A stretch of DNA of 64,000 nt, from contig JACASW010000006.1 in the NCBI GenBank assembly GCA_013390785.1, positions 1 to 64,000 of the forward strand, read 5' to 3'. The notes below the pieces were generated by a model, which worked only from the letters and a program-made list of their open reading frames with translations, was not told where the DNA came from and searched no databases. Positions 27,479 to 36,293 of this stretch are shown piece after piece (the stretch's first letter is position 1; every line of letters begins with the position of its first letter). The position numbers were made by a program, and so were the translations under genes. Origin of the DNA: Marine Group I thaumarchaeote (GTDB lineage: Archaea; Thermoproteota; Nitrososphaeria; Nitrososphaerales; Nitrosopumilaceae).

Positions 27479-29089
27479 TTGTCGCAAAAATTTTATACTA
27501 TCGACAAGGTCAAGCTTACATTGGCTGGTAAAAGAATAGTCCTTACAGCAGATCGTAGTTTAATGACTAATTATAGAGGTAATTTTCTTTATGGCTTCAT
27601 AGCATGTGGTCCTTATGAGGTTCTTCCAGAATGGGTTTTTGATAAAGTCTTTTGCCCTCCAATTGAAACTGACCCAAACACTGGAGAAGCAAAAGTTGCG
27701 CAAGTTGGATTAAGAAGAGTAGAAGGTGCGCTCTTACAAGGTTACAAAAGAGATGAAATTCTAACTGTAAATCCTGATTATATTAAAAAATCAATAGGTT
27801 CTGACACTAAGATAGTAGGAATCAATGTAATGGATCCACTTGGAATGGCACCAGTTACAACTACTATGTCACCTGAAAAACTCTCTTACGTTGCGATGAA
27901 ATTCAAAAAGATGTGTGCAGATATCATACAATTAAAGAAAAAATATGATTTCAAAGTTGTTGTTGGGGGAAATGGTGCTTGGGAACTTGCAAAGTCAGAT
28001 AGAATGAGAATTCATGGTATTGATACTGTAGTTGTCGGTGAAGCAGATGAACTTGCTTTGGATTTATTCAATGACTTGGAAAAAGGAGATGCACCAGAAT
28101 TAATGCATTGTTTTGTTAGAAACATACAAAACATTCCAGAGATTACTAAACCAACTGTAAATTCCTTAATAGAAGCAATGAGAGGGTGTGGAAGAGGTTG
28201 TGACTTTTGTGATGTTAACAAACGATCCAAAAAGGATCTTCCCGTTGACAGACTACAACGTGAAGCGAAGGTAAACCTTGATTATGGATTTGATTCTGTT
28301 TGGTTGCACTCTGATGAGATGCTACTATATGGTTGCGACAATAAAGACTTCTATCCAAACTATGATGCAATTACTTCACTATGGAAAGGACTAAAAGATC
28401 AGGGTGCAAATTTTGTTGGAACTACACATATGACATTCTCAGCTGTTGTTGCTGATCCAAAGCTAATGCATGACATTTCTGAAATCAATGATATGCACAA
28501 GAATGGAAGATGGATATCAACAAATCTAGGAATTGAAACTGTTGCTCCTAGTATGGTGAAAAAACATTTAGGAATTAAAGCAAAACCATTTTCACCAGAA
28601 GAGTGGGGATGGGTAGTAAGAGAAGGAGCAAAAATACTTAACAAAAATCATTGGTTCCCAGCAGCTACCATAATCATTGGCTGGCCTGATGAAACTCCTG
28701 ATGAAGTTCAATATACAATTGATATGATGAGTGACTTTAGAGCGTTTAACTTTAGAGGATTAGTAGCTCCACTACTCTACCAAGACTTTAGCGAGAAGAA
28801 TTCTATGCACTTTGGTAACCTAAATGAAGCACAGTTTACATTGTTTTGGAAATGTTGGGAAAATAATCTTCGTGTTATCAATGATATCATACCAATTATT
28901 CTTAGAAACAAAACGTATGGACCTCCAATGAAAATTTTCATGTATGGTTTGATTAAGGCTGGAACGTGGGCAATAATGAGATATTTGCGTGGATTGTGTA
29001 AGGACTTGTTTAATGGAAGAATGCCTGATGAAATTGTTGAAAAATATGCAAGAAGTAGATCCGTTACTGCTCCTGTTTATACAAAATAA
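27479..29089 (+). CDS. B12-binding-type radical SAM protein, candidate GDGT ring synthase (Grs-like)
   Basis: A 536-residue enzyme. The N-terminal part (about 1-195) resembles a cobalamin-binding Rossmann domain with VVVGGNGAWELA and VVVGEADELA. A radical SAM domain follows with the cluster motif C-x3-C-x2-C in RGCGRGCDFCDV (about residue 235-245). The C-terminal part is partly hydrophobic. The layout and length resemble the archaeal GDGT ring synthases that place cyclopentane rings in membrane lipids, and thaumarchaea make ringed GDGTs including crenarchaeol. That assignment is inference; a different B12-radical SAM activity is possible. The start is TTG 27479. Confidence 0.7.
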   Translation: MSQKFYTIDKVKLTLAGKRIVLTADRSLMTNYRGNFLYGFIACGPYEVLPEWVFDKVFCPPIETDPNTGEAKVAQVGLRRVEGALLQGYKRDEILTVNPDYIKKSIGSDTKIVGINVMDPLGMAPVTTTMSPEKLSYVAMKFKKMCADIIQLKKKYDFKVVVGGNGAWELAKSDRMRIHGIDTVVVGEADELALDLFNDLEKGDAPELMHCFVRNIQNIPEITKPTVNSLIEAMRGCGRGCDFCDVNKRSKKDLPVDRLQREAKVNLDYGFDSVWLHSDEMLLYGCDNKDFYPNYDAITSLWKGLKDQGANFVGTTHMTFSAVVADPKLMHDISEINDMHKNGRWISTNLGIETVAPSMVKKHLGIKAKPFSPEEWGWVVREGAKILNKNHWFPAATIIIGWPDETPDEVQYTIDMMSDFRAFNFRGLVAPLLYQDFSEKNSMHFGNLNEAQFTLFWKCWENNLRVINDIIPIILRNKTYGPPMKIFMYGLIKAGTWAIMRYLRGLCKDLFNGRMPDEIVEKYARSRSVTAPVYTK

Positions 29090-29093
29090 TAGA

Positions 29094-29417
29094 TTATAAT
29101 TTTTCTATTGCTGCATCTGCTATAGTATTTCTTTTTGGAGACATAATTACGAAATAGTTTTTATCAGATCTTTCTATGGATTCAACCTTTTTGTAAGTTT
29201 TGGTATTCACGTCAAATTCTAAAATTCCATTTTCTAACGTGCCCTTTGTGTAAATCATTAGATAGGTCTCTTTTTCTGAATGGCTTAGTGGTATAATAGA
29301 GCAAATATATCCTTTGTAAGAATTAATTGGCAAGATATTTTTCATTGGTGTTGCAACACAAGCCATATACAGGAATACTTCTTCAATGGAATTAAATTCC
29401 TCATATTCTACATTCAT
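29094..29417 (-). CDS. Small protein of unknown function
   Basis: A 107-residue soluble protein, not recognised. It has alternating beta-like stretches (GYICSIIPLSH, TYLMIYTKG, YFVIMSPKR) and ends in a short helix. The start is ATG 29417, with TTG 29420 directly in front of it. It is convergent with the radical SAM gene (4 bp apart) and 38 bp downstream of the CFI-box protein in the same direction. No membrane segment. Confidence 0.65.
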   Translation of the reverse strand: MNVEYEEFNSIEEVFLYMACVATPMKNILPINSYKGYICSIIPLSHSEKETYLMIYTKGTLENGILEFDVNTKTYKKVESIERSDKNYFVIMSPKRNTIADAAIEKL

Positions 29418-29455
29418 CAAGTTTCATGAATTTGATAAACTATAAGAACGTAGAG

Positions 29456-30385
29456 TTATTTCCTATTTCTTATTTTAAATATAACAACTGCTGGTGCTAC
29501 AAAGTACATTCCAATGTTAAGAAGTATAATTCCAATTCCATATCCTAACATTTCCTCTTCCGAGTCTATATCAACATAGTTTAGAATTGCCAGTGAGGTA
29601 AGCATTGGAGTTATTGCAATTTTTACAGCTTCCTTGAATGCTGGGTTCTCCCTTTCATAATCAGCTACTACTGGACTAAATGAATAATAGAATTGATTGA
29701 AACCTGTCATGAATGATGTTCCTGATTCTGTTTGCAATACAGTGTTGTCACGAATCTCCCTTAGGAACTGAACCTGTGGCGCCATTTCAGAACCAAATGC
29801 TGCAGTTGCAATCAAGCATCCACCACCTTTCTTTTTATCGTCAACTACACAAACTCCATTTTTTAATACAGTACCTGTTCCACAAACAGGCTCAACTGAT
29901 TGCATAACTGGTTCTTCATCTACATATGGCTCTTCATCTATTTCTATTACTTCTGTTTGTGTTTGCTCTGGTACTTCATCCACTACAGGTGGTGCACCAG
30001 AACTACCACCATACTTAAACTCAGTTTGGTTTGCTTGTGCGCCCCACTTTGCTTTAATAGTATAATCACCTTCAACGTTAATCATACCACCAGCAACCAT
30101 AGTAGTAGAATAATTTCCATCCGAATTAGGTGATACCTGAGCAACCGTTACAAGATTACCATTTGGTGCTATAACCATAATTGTAACATCCATACTTCTC
30201 ATATCATCTGATGTGTCAAAATCTTTTACAAGTCCTGAAATAGTAATTGTTGCGCCTTCCGTATAAAATTCCTTATTTGTTGTAACAGAAAGAGGCTCTA
30301 CTGCTGCAAACGCTGCACCAGATATTCCATAGGATAAAAGTGAAAGAGTTAAGATTGCCAAGAAGGATTTTCCCCAAAGTTTCAT
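29456..30385 (-). CDS. Secreted CFI-box-CTERM protein
   Basis: A 309-residue surface protein: signal peptide (about 1-27, ending AFA); an immunoglobulin-like or macroglobulin-like beta domain at about 30-125, similar in style to the PEFG proteins (APNGNLVTVAQVSP); an acidic linker rich in Glu/Val/Pro; a short cysteine pair (CGTGTVLKNGVC); then the CFI-box signature GGGCLIATAAFGSE, followed by a helical region and one C-terminal membrane helix with basic tail. The CFI-box C-terminus recurs in archaeal exported proteins; its function is unknown. Confidence 0.85.
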   Translation of the reverse strand: MKLWGKSFLAILTLSLLSYGISGAAFAAVEPLSVTTNKEFYTEGATITISGLVKDFDTSDDMRSMDVTIMVIAPNGNLVTVAQVSPNSDGNYSTTMVAGGMINVEGDYTIKAKWGAQANQTEFKYGGSSGAPPVVDEVPEQTQTEVIEIDEEPYVDEEPVMQSVEPVCGTGTVLKNGVCVVDDKKKGGGCLIATAAFGSEMAPQVQFLREIRDNTVLQTESGTSFMTGFNQFYYSFSPVVADYERENPAFKEAVKIAITPMLTSLAILNYVDIDSEEEMLGYGIGIILLNIGMYFVAPAVVIFKIRNRK

Positions 30386-30471
30386 AGTAATAGTGCTACG
30401 ACATTTTTAGAGTATTTATGTATTAGTCAGAAAAAAAAGTAACTTTTTTTGTTAATTTGATCACTACACTA

Positions 30472-30828
30472 CTAGTTAAGGAAACTATCAAGTTTTGCTA
30501 AACCATCATCAATATTTTTGAAATTATCTTCATTTTCTAATATTTCTGATAACCTATCAACATCAAGCGAATAAAAAATTTCGTTGTCTTTTTCATTTTT
30601 GCTTAGAAATCCCTTCTCTATTAAAAATGAAAGTCTTTCATCGAGTTCTTCCTTCGAGACTGTGATTTTTTTGGTAAGAACTGATAGCGGTTTTGGACCA
30701 TCCTTTAATTCTACCAGAATTTCAGCGTTATCAGGCTCGAATAATAATTCAAGAATTTTCTCGCTTTCATTTGAAGTATCATCTGGCATGACATTCATCT
30801 TAGTATGCGAAATTATAATTCTATCCAT
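30472..30828 (-). CDS. ArsR-like winged-helix regulator
   Basis: A 118-residue protein with a winged-helix core: helices around ESEKILELLFEP, NAEILVELKDG and SKEELDERLSFLIEKGFL, then a wing (EKDNEIFYSLDVD). It lacks obvious metal-binding cysteines. It is probably a DNA-binding regulator. It lies between the CFI-box gene and rps13, divergent from rps13 with a 66-bp gap. Methionine at residue 14 (MPDD) could be an alternative start. Confidence 0.72.
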   Translation of the reverse strand: MDRIIISHTKMNVMPDDTSNESEKILELLFEPDNAEILVELKDGPKPLSVLTKKITVSKEELDERLSFLIEKGFLSKNEKDNEIFYSLDVDRLSEILENEDNFKNIDDGLAKLDSFLN

Positions 30829-30894
30829 AAATTATGTCAAAATAATTCATATACTCAGTATGGTTTTTAATGGGGACACTTAAAATCCTGATAC

Positions 30895-31515
30895 TTGACT
30901 GTTGAATACCAGTATATAGTAAGGATCGTTGGGAATGATATTCCTGGAGAAAGGAAAATGATAGTAGGACTGACGCAAATAAGAGGTGTTGGTTACATGT
31001 TTGCAAATACAATCTTAAATGTTTTAAAAATAAATCCTAATCAAAGAATTGGTAATTTGTCACCAGAGCAAGTTAATTCAATTGAAAGTATTATAAAAAA
31101 TCCATCAGGGTCTAATTTTCCATCTTGGTTCTTAAACAGAAGAAAAGATGTTGAAACTGGTGAAGATAAACATTTGCTAACTTCTGATATTGCATTTACA
31201 GTAAGAAATGATATTGAAAGAGAGAAAACAAGTGGCAGCTGGCGAGGGATTCGTCATATGTTTGGATTAAAAGTTAGAGGTCAACGTACTAGATGTACTG
31301 GTAGAAAGGGTGGTGCAGTCGGTGTTGCTAAAGGTGGCAAGGTAATGCCAACACGAGAAGGAGCACCTGCAGCTGGTGCAGAAGGAGCAGCTGGTGCAGA
31401 AGGAGCACCTGCAGCTGGTGCAGAAGGAGCACCTGCAGCTGGTGCAGAAGGAGCAGCTAAAACTAAAGAAAGTTCAGGAAAGAAGGAAGCACCTGCAGCT
31501 GATAAAAAGAAATAG
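30895..31515 (+). CDS. rps13: Small ribosomal subunit protein S13 with repetitive C-terminal tail
   Basis: A 206-residue S13. Residues 1-150 are the normal archaeal protein of the 30S head ([14 protein letters not shown], then [12 protein letters not shown]). Residues 155 onward are an added low-complexity tail of Glu-Gly-Ala-Pro-Ala repeats ending in a lysine-rich segment; typical archaeal S13 stops near 150. The start is TTG 30895. It is followed 9 bp later by rps4, the usual archaeal order; rps11 and rpoD do not follow. Confidence 0.94.
   Translation: MTVEYQYIVRIVGNDIPGERKMIVGLTQIRGVGYMFANTILNVLKINPNQRIGNLSPEQVNSIESIIKNPSGSNFPSWFLNRRKDVETGEDKHLLTSDIAFTVRNDIEREKTSGSWRGIRHMFGLKVRGQRTRCTGRKGGAVGVAKGGKVMPTREGAPAAGAEGAAGAEGAPAAGAEGAPAAGAEGAAKTKESSGKKEAPAADKKK
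31357..31458 (+). repeat. In-frame tandem repeat in the rps13 tail
   Basis: Two related units alternate: a 24-bp unit coding EGAPAAGA (31357-31380, 31399-31422, 31423-31446) and an 18-bp unit coding EGAAGA (31381-31398), ending with a partial unit at 31447-31458. The units are near-identical at nucleotide level, so the array is young and probably variable in copy number between strains. Confidence 0.9.
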
Positions 31516-31524
31516 ATGATTTAG

Positions 31525-32145
31525 ATGGGAGATCCTAAAACATCAAGAAGAGTTTGGCAGAAACCTAAACGTCCACTTAATTATGATCTTATGATGGATG
31601 AATTAAAAACTCTTGGTACATTTGGACTGAAAACAAAAAGAGAGTTATGGAAAACACAAACAGAGTTATCAAGAGTAAGGTTACAAGCACGTTCTTTACT
31701 TGCATTAAGACAAGATGAACGAGAAAGAAAAGAACCAATACTAATGCAATCACTTTCAAAAATTGGACTAGTGAATGAAGATTCAACTTTGGATGATGTG
31801 TTAAACCTACAAGTTACTGATTTGCTATCACGTCGTTTACAAACTATCGCACAGAGAAAACTCTATTTTAAAACTCCATATCAAGCACGACAGGCAATTG
31901 TGCATGGACATATAATGATTGGAGATAGCGTTGTTACAATTCCATCATATATTGTTAAAACTGAGGAAGAAGCAAAAATTCACTTAATACCTGAATCACG
32001 CTTTAACGAAACATTATCTAAACCAGAATCAGATTTAGGGAGTCCTGAAACAGAGAACCTAGAGTCTGAGACCGGTGTTCAATCTGAAAATGAAGAACCA
32101 CCAGTTAAACAAGATGCAGAGAAAGTATCAACTGTACAATCATAA
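31525..32145 (+). CDS. rps4: Small ribosomal subunit protein S4
   Basis: A 206-residue archaeal S4, which binds the 16S rRNA 5' domain. An S4 RNA-binding domain is at about 108-150 (RRLQTIAQRKLYFKTPYQA, then GHIMIGDSVVTIPSY). The last 40 residues are an acidic, probably disordered extension rich in Glu, Ser and Pro, parallel to the extension on S13. Nine base pairs separate it from rps13. Confidence 0.95.
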   Translation: MGDPKTSRRVWQKPKRPLNYDLMMDELKTLGTFGLKTKRELWKTQTELSRVRLQARSLLALRQDERERKEPILMQSLSKIGLVNEDSTLDDVLNLQVTDLLSRRLQTIAQRKLYFKTPYQARQAIVHGHIMIGDSVVTIPSYIVKTEEEAKIHLIPESRFNETLSKPESDLGSPETENLESETGVQSENEEPPVKQDAEKVSTVQS

Positions 32146-32190
32146 GTTAAGCTTATCAATATACAAAAATCTAATTTCTTAAGAATCAAA

Positions 32191-33945
32191 ATGTGTTCAA
32201 TTATAGGTTACCGTGGGAAGAATTCTGCAGCACCAATCCTGGTCAATGGATTACAAAGGATGGAGTATAGAGGTTATGATAGCGTAGGTATTGCAACAAA
32301 ATCAAAAAATCAAATTCTGCTTAGAAAAGGAATTGGAAAGGTTGTTGAGGTAAATAATGCTATACAACTTGACGAGCTTCCTGGTAACATTGGTATAGGT
32401 CATACACGATGGGCAACACACGGTAAAGTAACTGAAAAAAATGCACACCCACACCCAAGTAATTCTGGTAAAATTGCGGTTGTTCATAACGGAATCATTG
32501 AAAATTTTGAAGAATTAAAATCAAATTTACAAAAAAAAGGTTTTGATTTTCATAGTGAAACTGACACAGAAGTTATTGCTAATCTGATTCAACTAAATTT
32601 TGATGAATCTCCAGATATCAAGCAGGCAATTATTAAAACAGTTACACAACTGAAGGGACATTATTCTTTCGTTGTAATTTTTGAGGATGGTACTATTGCT
32701 GGTGCACGATTTCACGAACCGCTAATTATAGGAGTAGGAAAGAATAGCTACTATTTGTCCAGTGATGTGTTAGGTTTCATAGAAAAAACAGATGATGCAA
32801 TTTATCTGGATAATGAAGATTTTGTAATTCTGAATGACGCTGGAATACATATTTTTGGTTTTGATGGCTCATCCGTCAAATATCAAATCACAAAAGTTTC
32901 AAAAGAATTTGCAGATGTTTACAAGGGAGATTATGCACATTTTACTCTAAAGGAAATTTCAGAACAGCCTGATTCAATATCACGAGCGGGAAATAACGAC
33001 CAAATTGAACAATTCGTTGACTCTATCAAGCAGGCAAAAAATTTGTACATTACTGGAAGTGGAACCAGTTACAATGCAGCTGAAATAGCAAAATATCTAA
33101 TGTCAAAATTTGCAAAAATTAAGATAAATACTGTGATTGCAAGTGAATTACCATTTTCGCCAGATGATATTGAACGTAATTCTACACTTGTTGCTATTTC
33201 ACAAAGTGGTGAAAGTGCTGATGTGTTAGAGGCTGTCAAAATTGCTAAAGAATCAAATGCAAATATTTTATCGGTTGTAAATCACCTAAACTCATCACTT
33301 TCGCAAGAATCATCATTAGTAATGGGATTAAACTGTGGGCCGGAAATTGGAGTTGCTGCAACAAAAAGCTTTACGTCACAACTTGCAATACTATACAAAA
33401 TCGCTGATAAACTATGTAATGGTTGTATTAATCCTGACTGGAAAAAAATATCATCTACAGTTTCTCAGATTCTATCCAATAATTCAAAGATAAAAGAAAT
33501 ATCTAAAGATCTTAAGGACGTAACAGACATCTATGTTCTTGGGAGAGGTATTCATCTTCCAATTGCTAAAGAAGCTGCCCTAAAACTAAAAGAACTTTCA
33601 TACATTCATGCAGAAGGTATAGCAGGAGGAGAGTTAAAGCATGGACCATTAGCTTTAATGGATTCAAATGTATATGTGATAATAATTAATCCTAATGATT
33701 CAACCTATAATGACACACTGAATAGTGCAAATGAAATTAAAGCCAGAGGTGCAAAAATTATTGGAATATCAGATAAAGAAAGCGATGTCTATGATTATTG
33801 GATTAAGATTCCTCCAATTGATGAACCGTTATACCCAATAATTGAAATTATCCCCATTCAACTTTTGGCATATTATTCTGCATTAGAAAAGAAAACTAAT
33901 CCTGACTACCCAAGAAATCTAGCAAAGTCTGTTACTGTGAAGTAG
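32191..33945 (+). CDS. glmS: Glutamine--fructose-6-phosphate aminotransferase (isomerizing)
   Basis: A 584-residue enzyme that makes glucosamine-6-phosphate, the entry to UDP-GlcNAc for surface glycans. The class II glutamine amidotransferase domain (about 1-220) begins with the nucleophile Cys2 (MCSIIGYRG) and has GHTRWATHG. Two SIS sugar-binding domains follow (about 270-400 with ITGSGTSYNAAE, and 430-580 with HAEGIAGGELKHGP). The stop overlaps the convergent cobT-type gene by 14 bp. Confidence 0.96.
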   Translation: MCSIIGYRGKNSAAPILVNGLQRMEYRGYDSVGIATKSKNQILLRKGIGKVVEVNNAIQLDELPGNIGIGHTRWATHGKVTEKNAHPHPSNSGKIAVVHNGIIENFEELKSNLQKKGFDFHSETDTEVIANLIQLNFDESPDIKQAIIKTVTQLKGHYSFVVIFEDGTIAGARFHEPLIIGVGKNSYYLSSDVLGFIEKTDDAIYLDNEDFVILNDAGIHIFGFDGSSVKYQITKVSKEFADVYKGDYAHFTLKEISEQPDSISRAGNNDQIEQFVDSIKQAKNLYITGSGTSYNAAEIAKYLMSKFAKIKINTVIASELPFSPDDIERNSTLVAISQSGESADVLEAVKIAKESNANILSVVNHLNSSLSQESSLVMGLNCGPEIGVAATKSFTSQLAILYKIADKLCNGCINPDWKKISSTVSQILSNNSKIKEISKDLKDVTDIYVLGRGIHLPIAKEAALKLKELSYIHAEGIAGGELKHGPLALMDSNVYVIIINPNDSTYNDTLNSANEIKARGAKIIGISDKESDVYDYWIKIPPIDEPLYPIIEIIPIQLLAYYSALEKKTNPDYPRNLAKSVTVK

Positions 33946-34999
33946 TAACTCGCGAGTACTCTTTATCAATCAATTCTAACAACTTTTTTGAATCTATACT
34001 GGTTTTGAGAATCGAAGCAATCATGCTTCCACCAGCTCCAACTCCTTCCTTTACAAATCCTTTAGAATAAGCATGTAAACCATCAAACTTTGAATCCTCC
34101 AGTTTTGGATTAATAGATAATACAGGAATGTCAGAAATTGATTTTACCATATCCAACAAGTTAGCATCTTTATCATTAACTATGTATGATGTAGTTCCTA
34201 GTGCAACTCTGCTTTCATCATACCCTGTTGATTTTGCTATAGCAAGAACAGCAGCCATCTGTGTTCCTCCTGCCAGAATTACGTTTGTGATCTCTGAGGC
34301 GGTGCTTAACATGCCTGCAACAAATGGTATCATTGGATCACCTGCATTTGCAATTACTTCGTATGGTTCTTTAGAATCAGAGCGTGTCAGTACTTTTTCA
34401 ACAACACTATTCTTTAGCGATTGAGGATTTTTTGGCATGCTTGAACTTACATGTGCATCTATTCCTAAACTTTTCAGAACAGCAAGAGCAGTTGTTGTTC
34501 CTGCAGGAATACTTTCACCAATTACAAGGCAATCAGTGCACGAAGCCAGCGTTCTGCCAAGTATTCTGCCACAGTCAATTGCATGTACAACATTAGACTG
34601 TTCAAGTCCAGGTTCTATGGCTATATTTTTACCATGAGCAATATCAGTTTGAAAATATGGGAGTTTTGGAGGAATTTTACTTCCAGCATTAATAATTACT
34701 TGTGGAATGCTTGCTGATTCCAAAGCTGCTTTTGTTAGAAGTGCAGGTGTAGGTTTTCCATCAGGTGTCATTGGAATCACATCTATGCTTTTGCAAGATC
34801 CGTAGTGAAGAAATTCTGCGTCTGCAGGAGGAGTGAATTTAATGAAGTCGGCATCAGCGCCAGCAACTGTGATTCCAGGAATTTCACATGTTTCTGTATA
34901 GGAAATTACAAATGAAAAAAGAAAATGTTTCTGACTAACAGCATCTATGAATTTTTGTCCCCTTTCCTCATTGCAATGAATCTTGATGTCAGACGTAAT
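33932..34999 (-). CDS. cobT: CobT-type nicotinate mononucleotide phosphoribosyltransferase, apparent ATT start
   Basis: A member of the archaeal CobT family (about 350 residues), which activates the lower-ligand base of cobalamin. LAGGTQMAAVLA, VGESIPAGTTTALAVL and EGVGAGGSMIAS match the family. Reading is open from 34999 and family-like sequence (FVISYTETCEIPG, FIKFTPPADAEF) begins well before the first GTG at 34780. No ATG, GTG or TTG occurs between the upstream in-frame stop and 34780. An ATT at 34999-34997, overlapping the TAA of the upstream hydrolase gene, gives a 355-residue protein of correct length. Starting at 34780 would delete about 70 conserved residues. Confidence 0.82.
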   Translation of the reverse strand: MTSDIKIHCNEERGQKFIDAVSQKHFLFSFVISYTETCEIPGITVAGADADFIKFTPPADAEFLHYGSCKSIDVIPMTPDGKPTPALLTKAALESASIPQVIINAGSKIPPKLPYFQTDIAHGKNIAIEPGLEQSNVVHAIDCGRILGRTLASCTDCLVIGESIPAGTTTALAVLKSLGIDAHVSSSMPKNPQSLKNSVVEKVLTRSDSKEPYEVIANAGDPMIPFVAGMLSTASEITNVILAGGTQMAAVLAIAKSTGYDESRVALGTTSYIVNDKDANLLDMVKSISDIPVLSINPKLEDSKFDGLHAYSKGFVKEGVGAGGSMIASILKTSIDSKKLLELIDKEYSRVTTSQ

Positions 35000-35610
35000 T
35001 AGCCACCCATTCGTTCAATAAATTCACCCTCAGATATCTTTTGCATTACAGGATTTGTTTGCTTTTCCTTTCCAACAGTGGATGTTGGAGATGAACCATA
35101 ATCATGACCTGGATACAAAACCAAGTCATCACTAAGATTTGCAATAACATCAAACAAACCATGATAAAGTTCTTTAGCGCTACCCCCCGGCAAATCAATC
35201 CGTCCACAGTTTCCTACAAACAAAGTGTCACCTGAAAAAATTTTTCCATCACCTACTAGACAAATACTGTCCTTTGAATGTCCAGGTGTATGATACACAG
35301 CAAGTTCAGAACAACCAAATTTTATAGAATCTCCATCTGAAACTGTCAAGTCATTTTTTAGTTGTGATGCATCATGCTGAACAATCTTTACACTGAGCTC
35401 TCTTGCCAGTTCCTCATTTCCTCTGGTATGATCATCATGCCAATGAGTATTAACGATATACTTGGGATTGAGATTTTGTTCGCTGATAATTTCAGTTAAC
35501 TTTGCTAAATCCCACGACGGATCAATCACTATCGCCTCATGTGTAGATTCATCTTCAACAATGTATGAAAAATTTTGCATTGGTCCAACTGGAATTTGAT
35601 ACACCTTCAT
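34999..35610 (-). CDS. MBL-fold hydrolase (glyoxalase II-like)
   Basis: A 203-residue metallo-beta-lactamase-fold protein with the zinc motif THWHDDH (about residues 55-61), GHSKDSIC later and a final YPGHD. These are glyoxalase II/persulfide dioxygenase-type features, and the substrate is uncertain. Its start overlaps the nnrE stop by 4 bp and its stop overlaps the inferred cobT start, so three leftward genes are translationally linked. Confidence 0.88.
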   Translation of the reverse strand: MKVYQIPVGPMQNFSYIVEDESTHEAIVIDPSWDLAKLTEIISEQNLNPKYIVNTHWHDDHTRGNEELARELSVKIVQHDASQLKNDLTVSDGDSIKFGCSELAVYHTPGHSKDSICLVGDGKIFSGDTLFVGNCGRIDLPGGSAKELYHGLFDVIANLSDDLVLYPGHDYGSSPTSTVGKEKQTNPVMQKISEGEFIERMGG

Positions 35611-36260
35611 AGAACACCAATCTCTGCCTCTGTCGGAATGCCAATTTTTTCAACGAAAATTTCTCCGCACGTGTCTTTTCTTTTTGGCATGCCAACTTTC
35701 ATTCTGTGAAATGTTACTGTCATGTCTGCTGTAACATGTGGTGAATTTTTATTTCCAGTATCCGGATCTACGCCAGAAGGAACATCAACAGCTAGCTTGA
35801 ATGCATTTGATTTGTTGACATATGTAATGGCAGATGCATGGGGCTCTCTTATTTCACCTGAAATACCAGTTCCCAAAATTCCATCTATTGTTATATCAAA
35901 TTCTAAATTGTTAAGATCCTCAAGATTTCCACCAGTAAGTAATTTTATTGATTCCATTTTTTCTAACAAATTCCAGTTCCAAGAACATTCTTCTGATCTA
36001 ATGTTATCTACTTCACCCAAAAGAAAAACAGTCACATTTGATCCATATCCTGCCAAATGTCGTGCAATTACTAAACCATCACCGCCGTTATTCCCAAGTC
36101 CAGCAAAAACCAGAACATTTTTTGATTTAACATCTCCGAATTTTTCTACTAGTCTTTTTGTTGCTGCCGCACCAGCATTTTCCATCATAAATTTTCTCAA
36201 AAATCCCATCTGATGACCATTTTCCTCAATCTGCATCATTTGCTTGACGGTTATGCACAT
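35607..36260 (-). CDS. nnrE: NAD(P)H-hydrate epimerase (YjeF N-terminal domain)
   Basis: A 217-residue protein containing only the epimerase (YjeF_N) domain of the NAD(P)HX repair system. AGLGNNGGDGLVIARHL at about 54-70 is the nucleotide-binding signature, and DVPSGVDPDTG lies at about 160. Many archaea fuse this to the dehydratase NnrD; here NnrD is absent from the gene and from the neighbourhood. It is first in a three-gene leftward unit with the MBL hydrolase and cobT. Confidence 0.9.
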   Translation of the reverse strand: MCITVKQMMQIEENGHQMGFLRKFMMENAGAAATKRLVEKFGDVKSKNVLVFAGLGNNGGDGLVIARHLAGYGSNVTVFLLGEVDNIRSEECSWNWNLLEKMESIKLLTGGNLEDLNNLEFDITIDGILGTGISGEIREPHASAITYVNKSNAFKLAVDVPSGVDPDTGNKNSPHVTADMTVTFHRMKVGMPKRKDTCGEIFVEKIGIPTEAEIGVL

Positions 36261-36293
36261 GCCTAAACCAAATTAATAAGACAATTAAGCGCT

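Noticed and set aside
31357-31458. Short repeats that could be mistaken for a CRISPR array
   Set aside because: Units are directly adjacent, in frame inside rps13, and there are no spacers or cas genes.
33932-34780. Treating cobT as a 282-residue gene starting at the GTG at 34780
   Set aside because: About 70 codons of family-like sequence lie upstream in the same open frame, and the length would be too short for the family.
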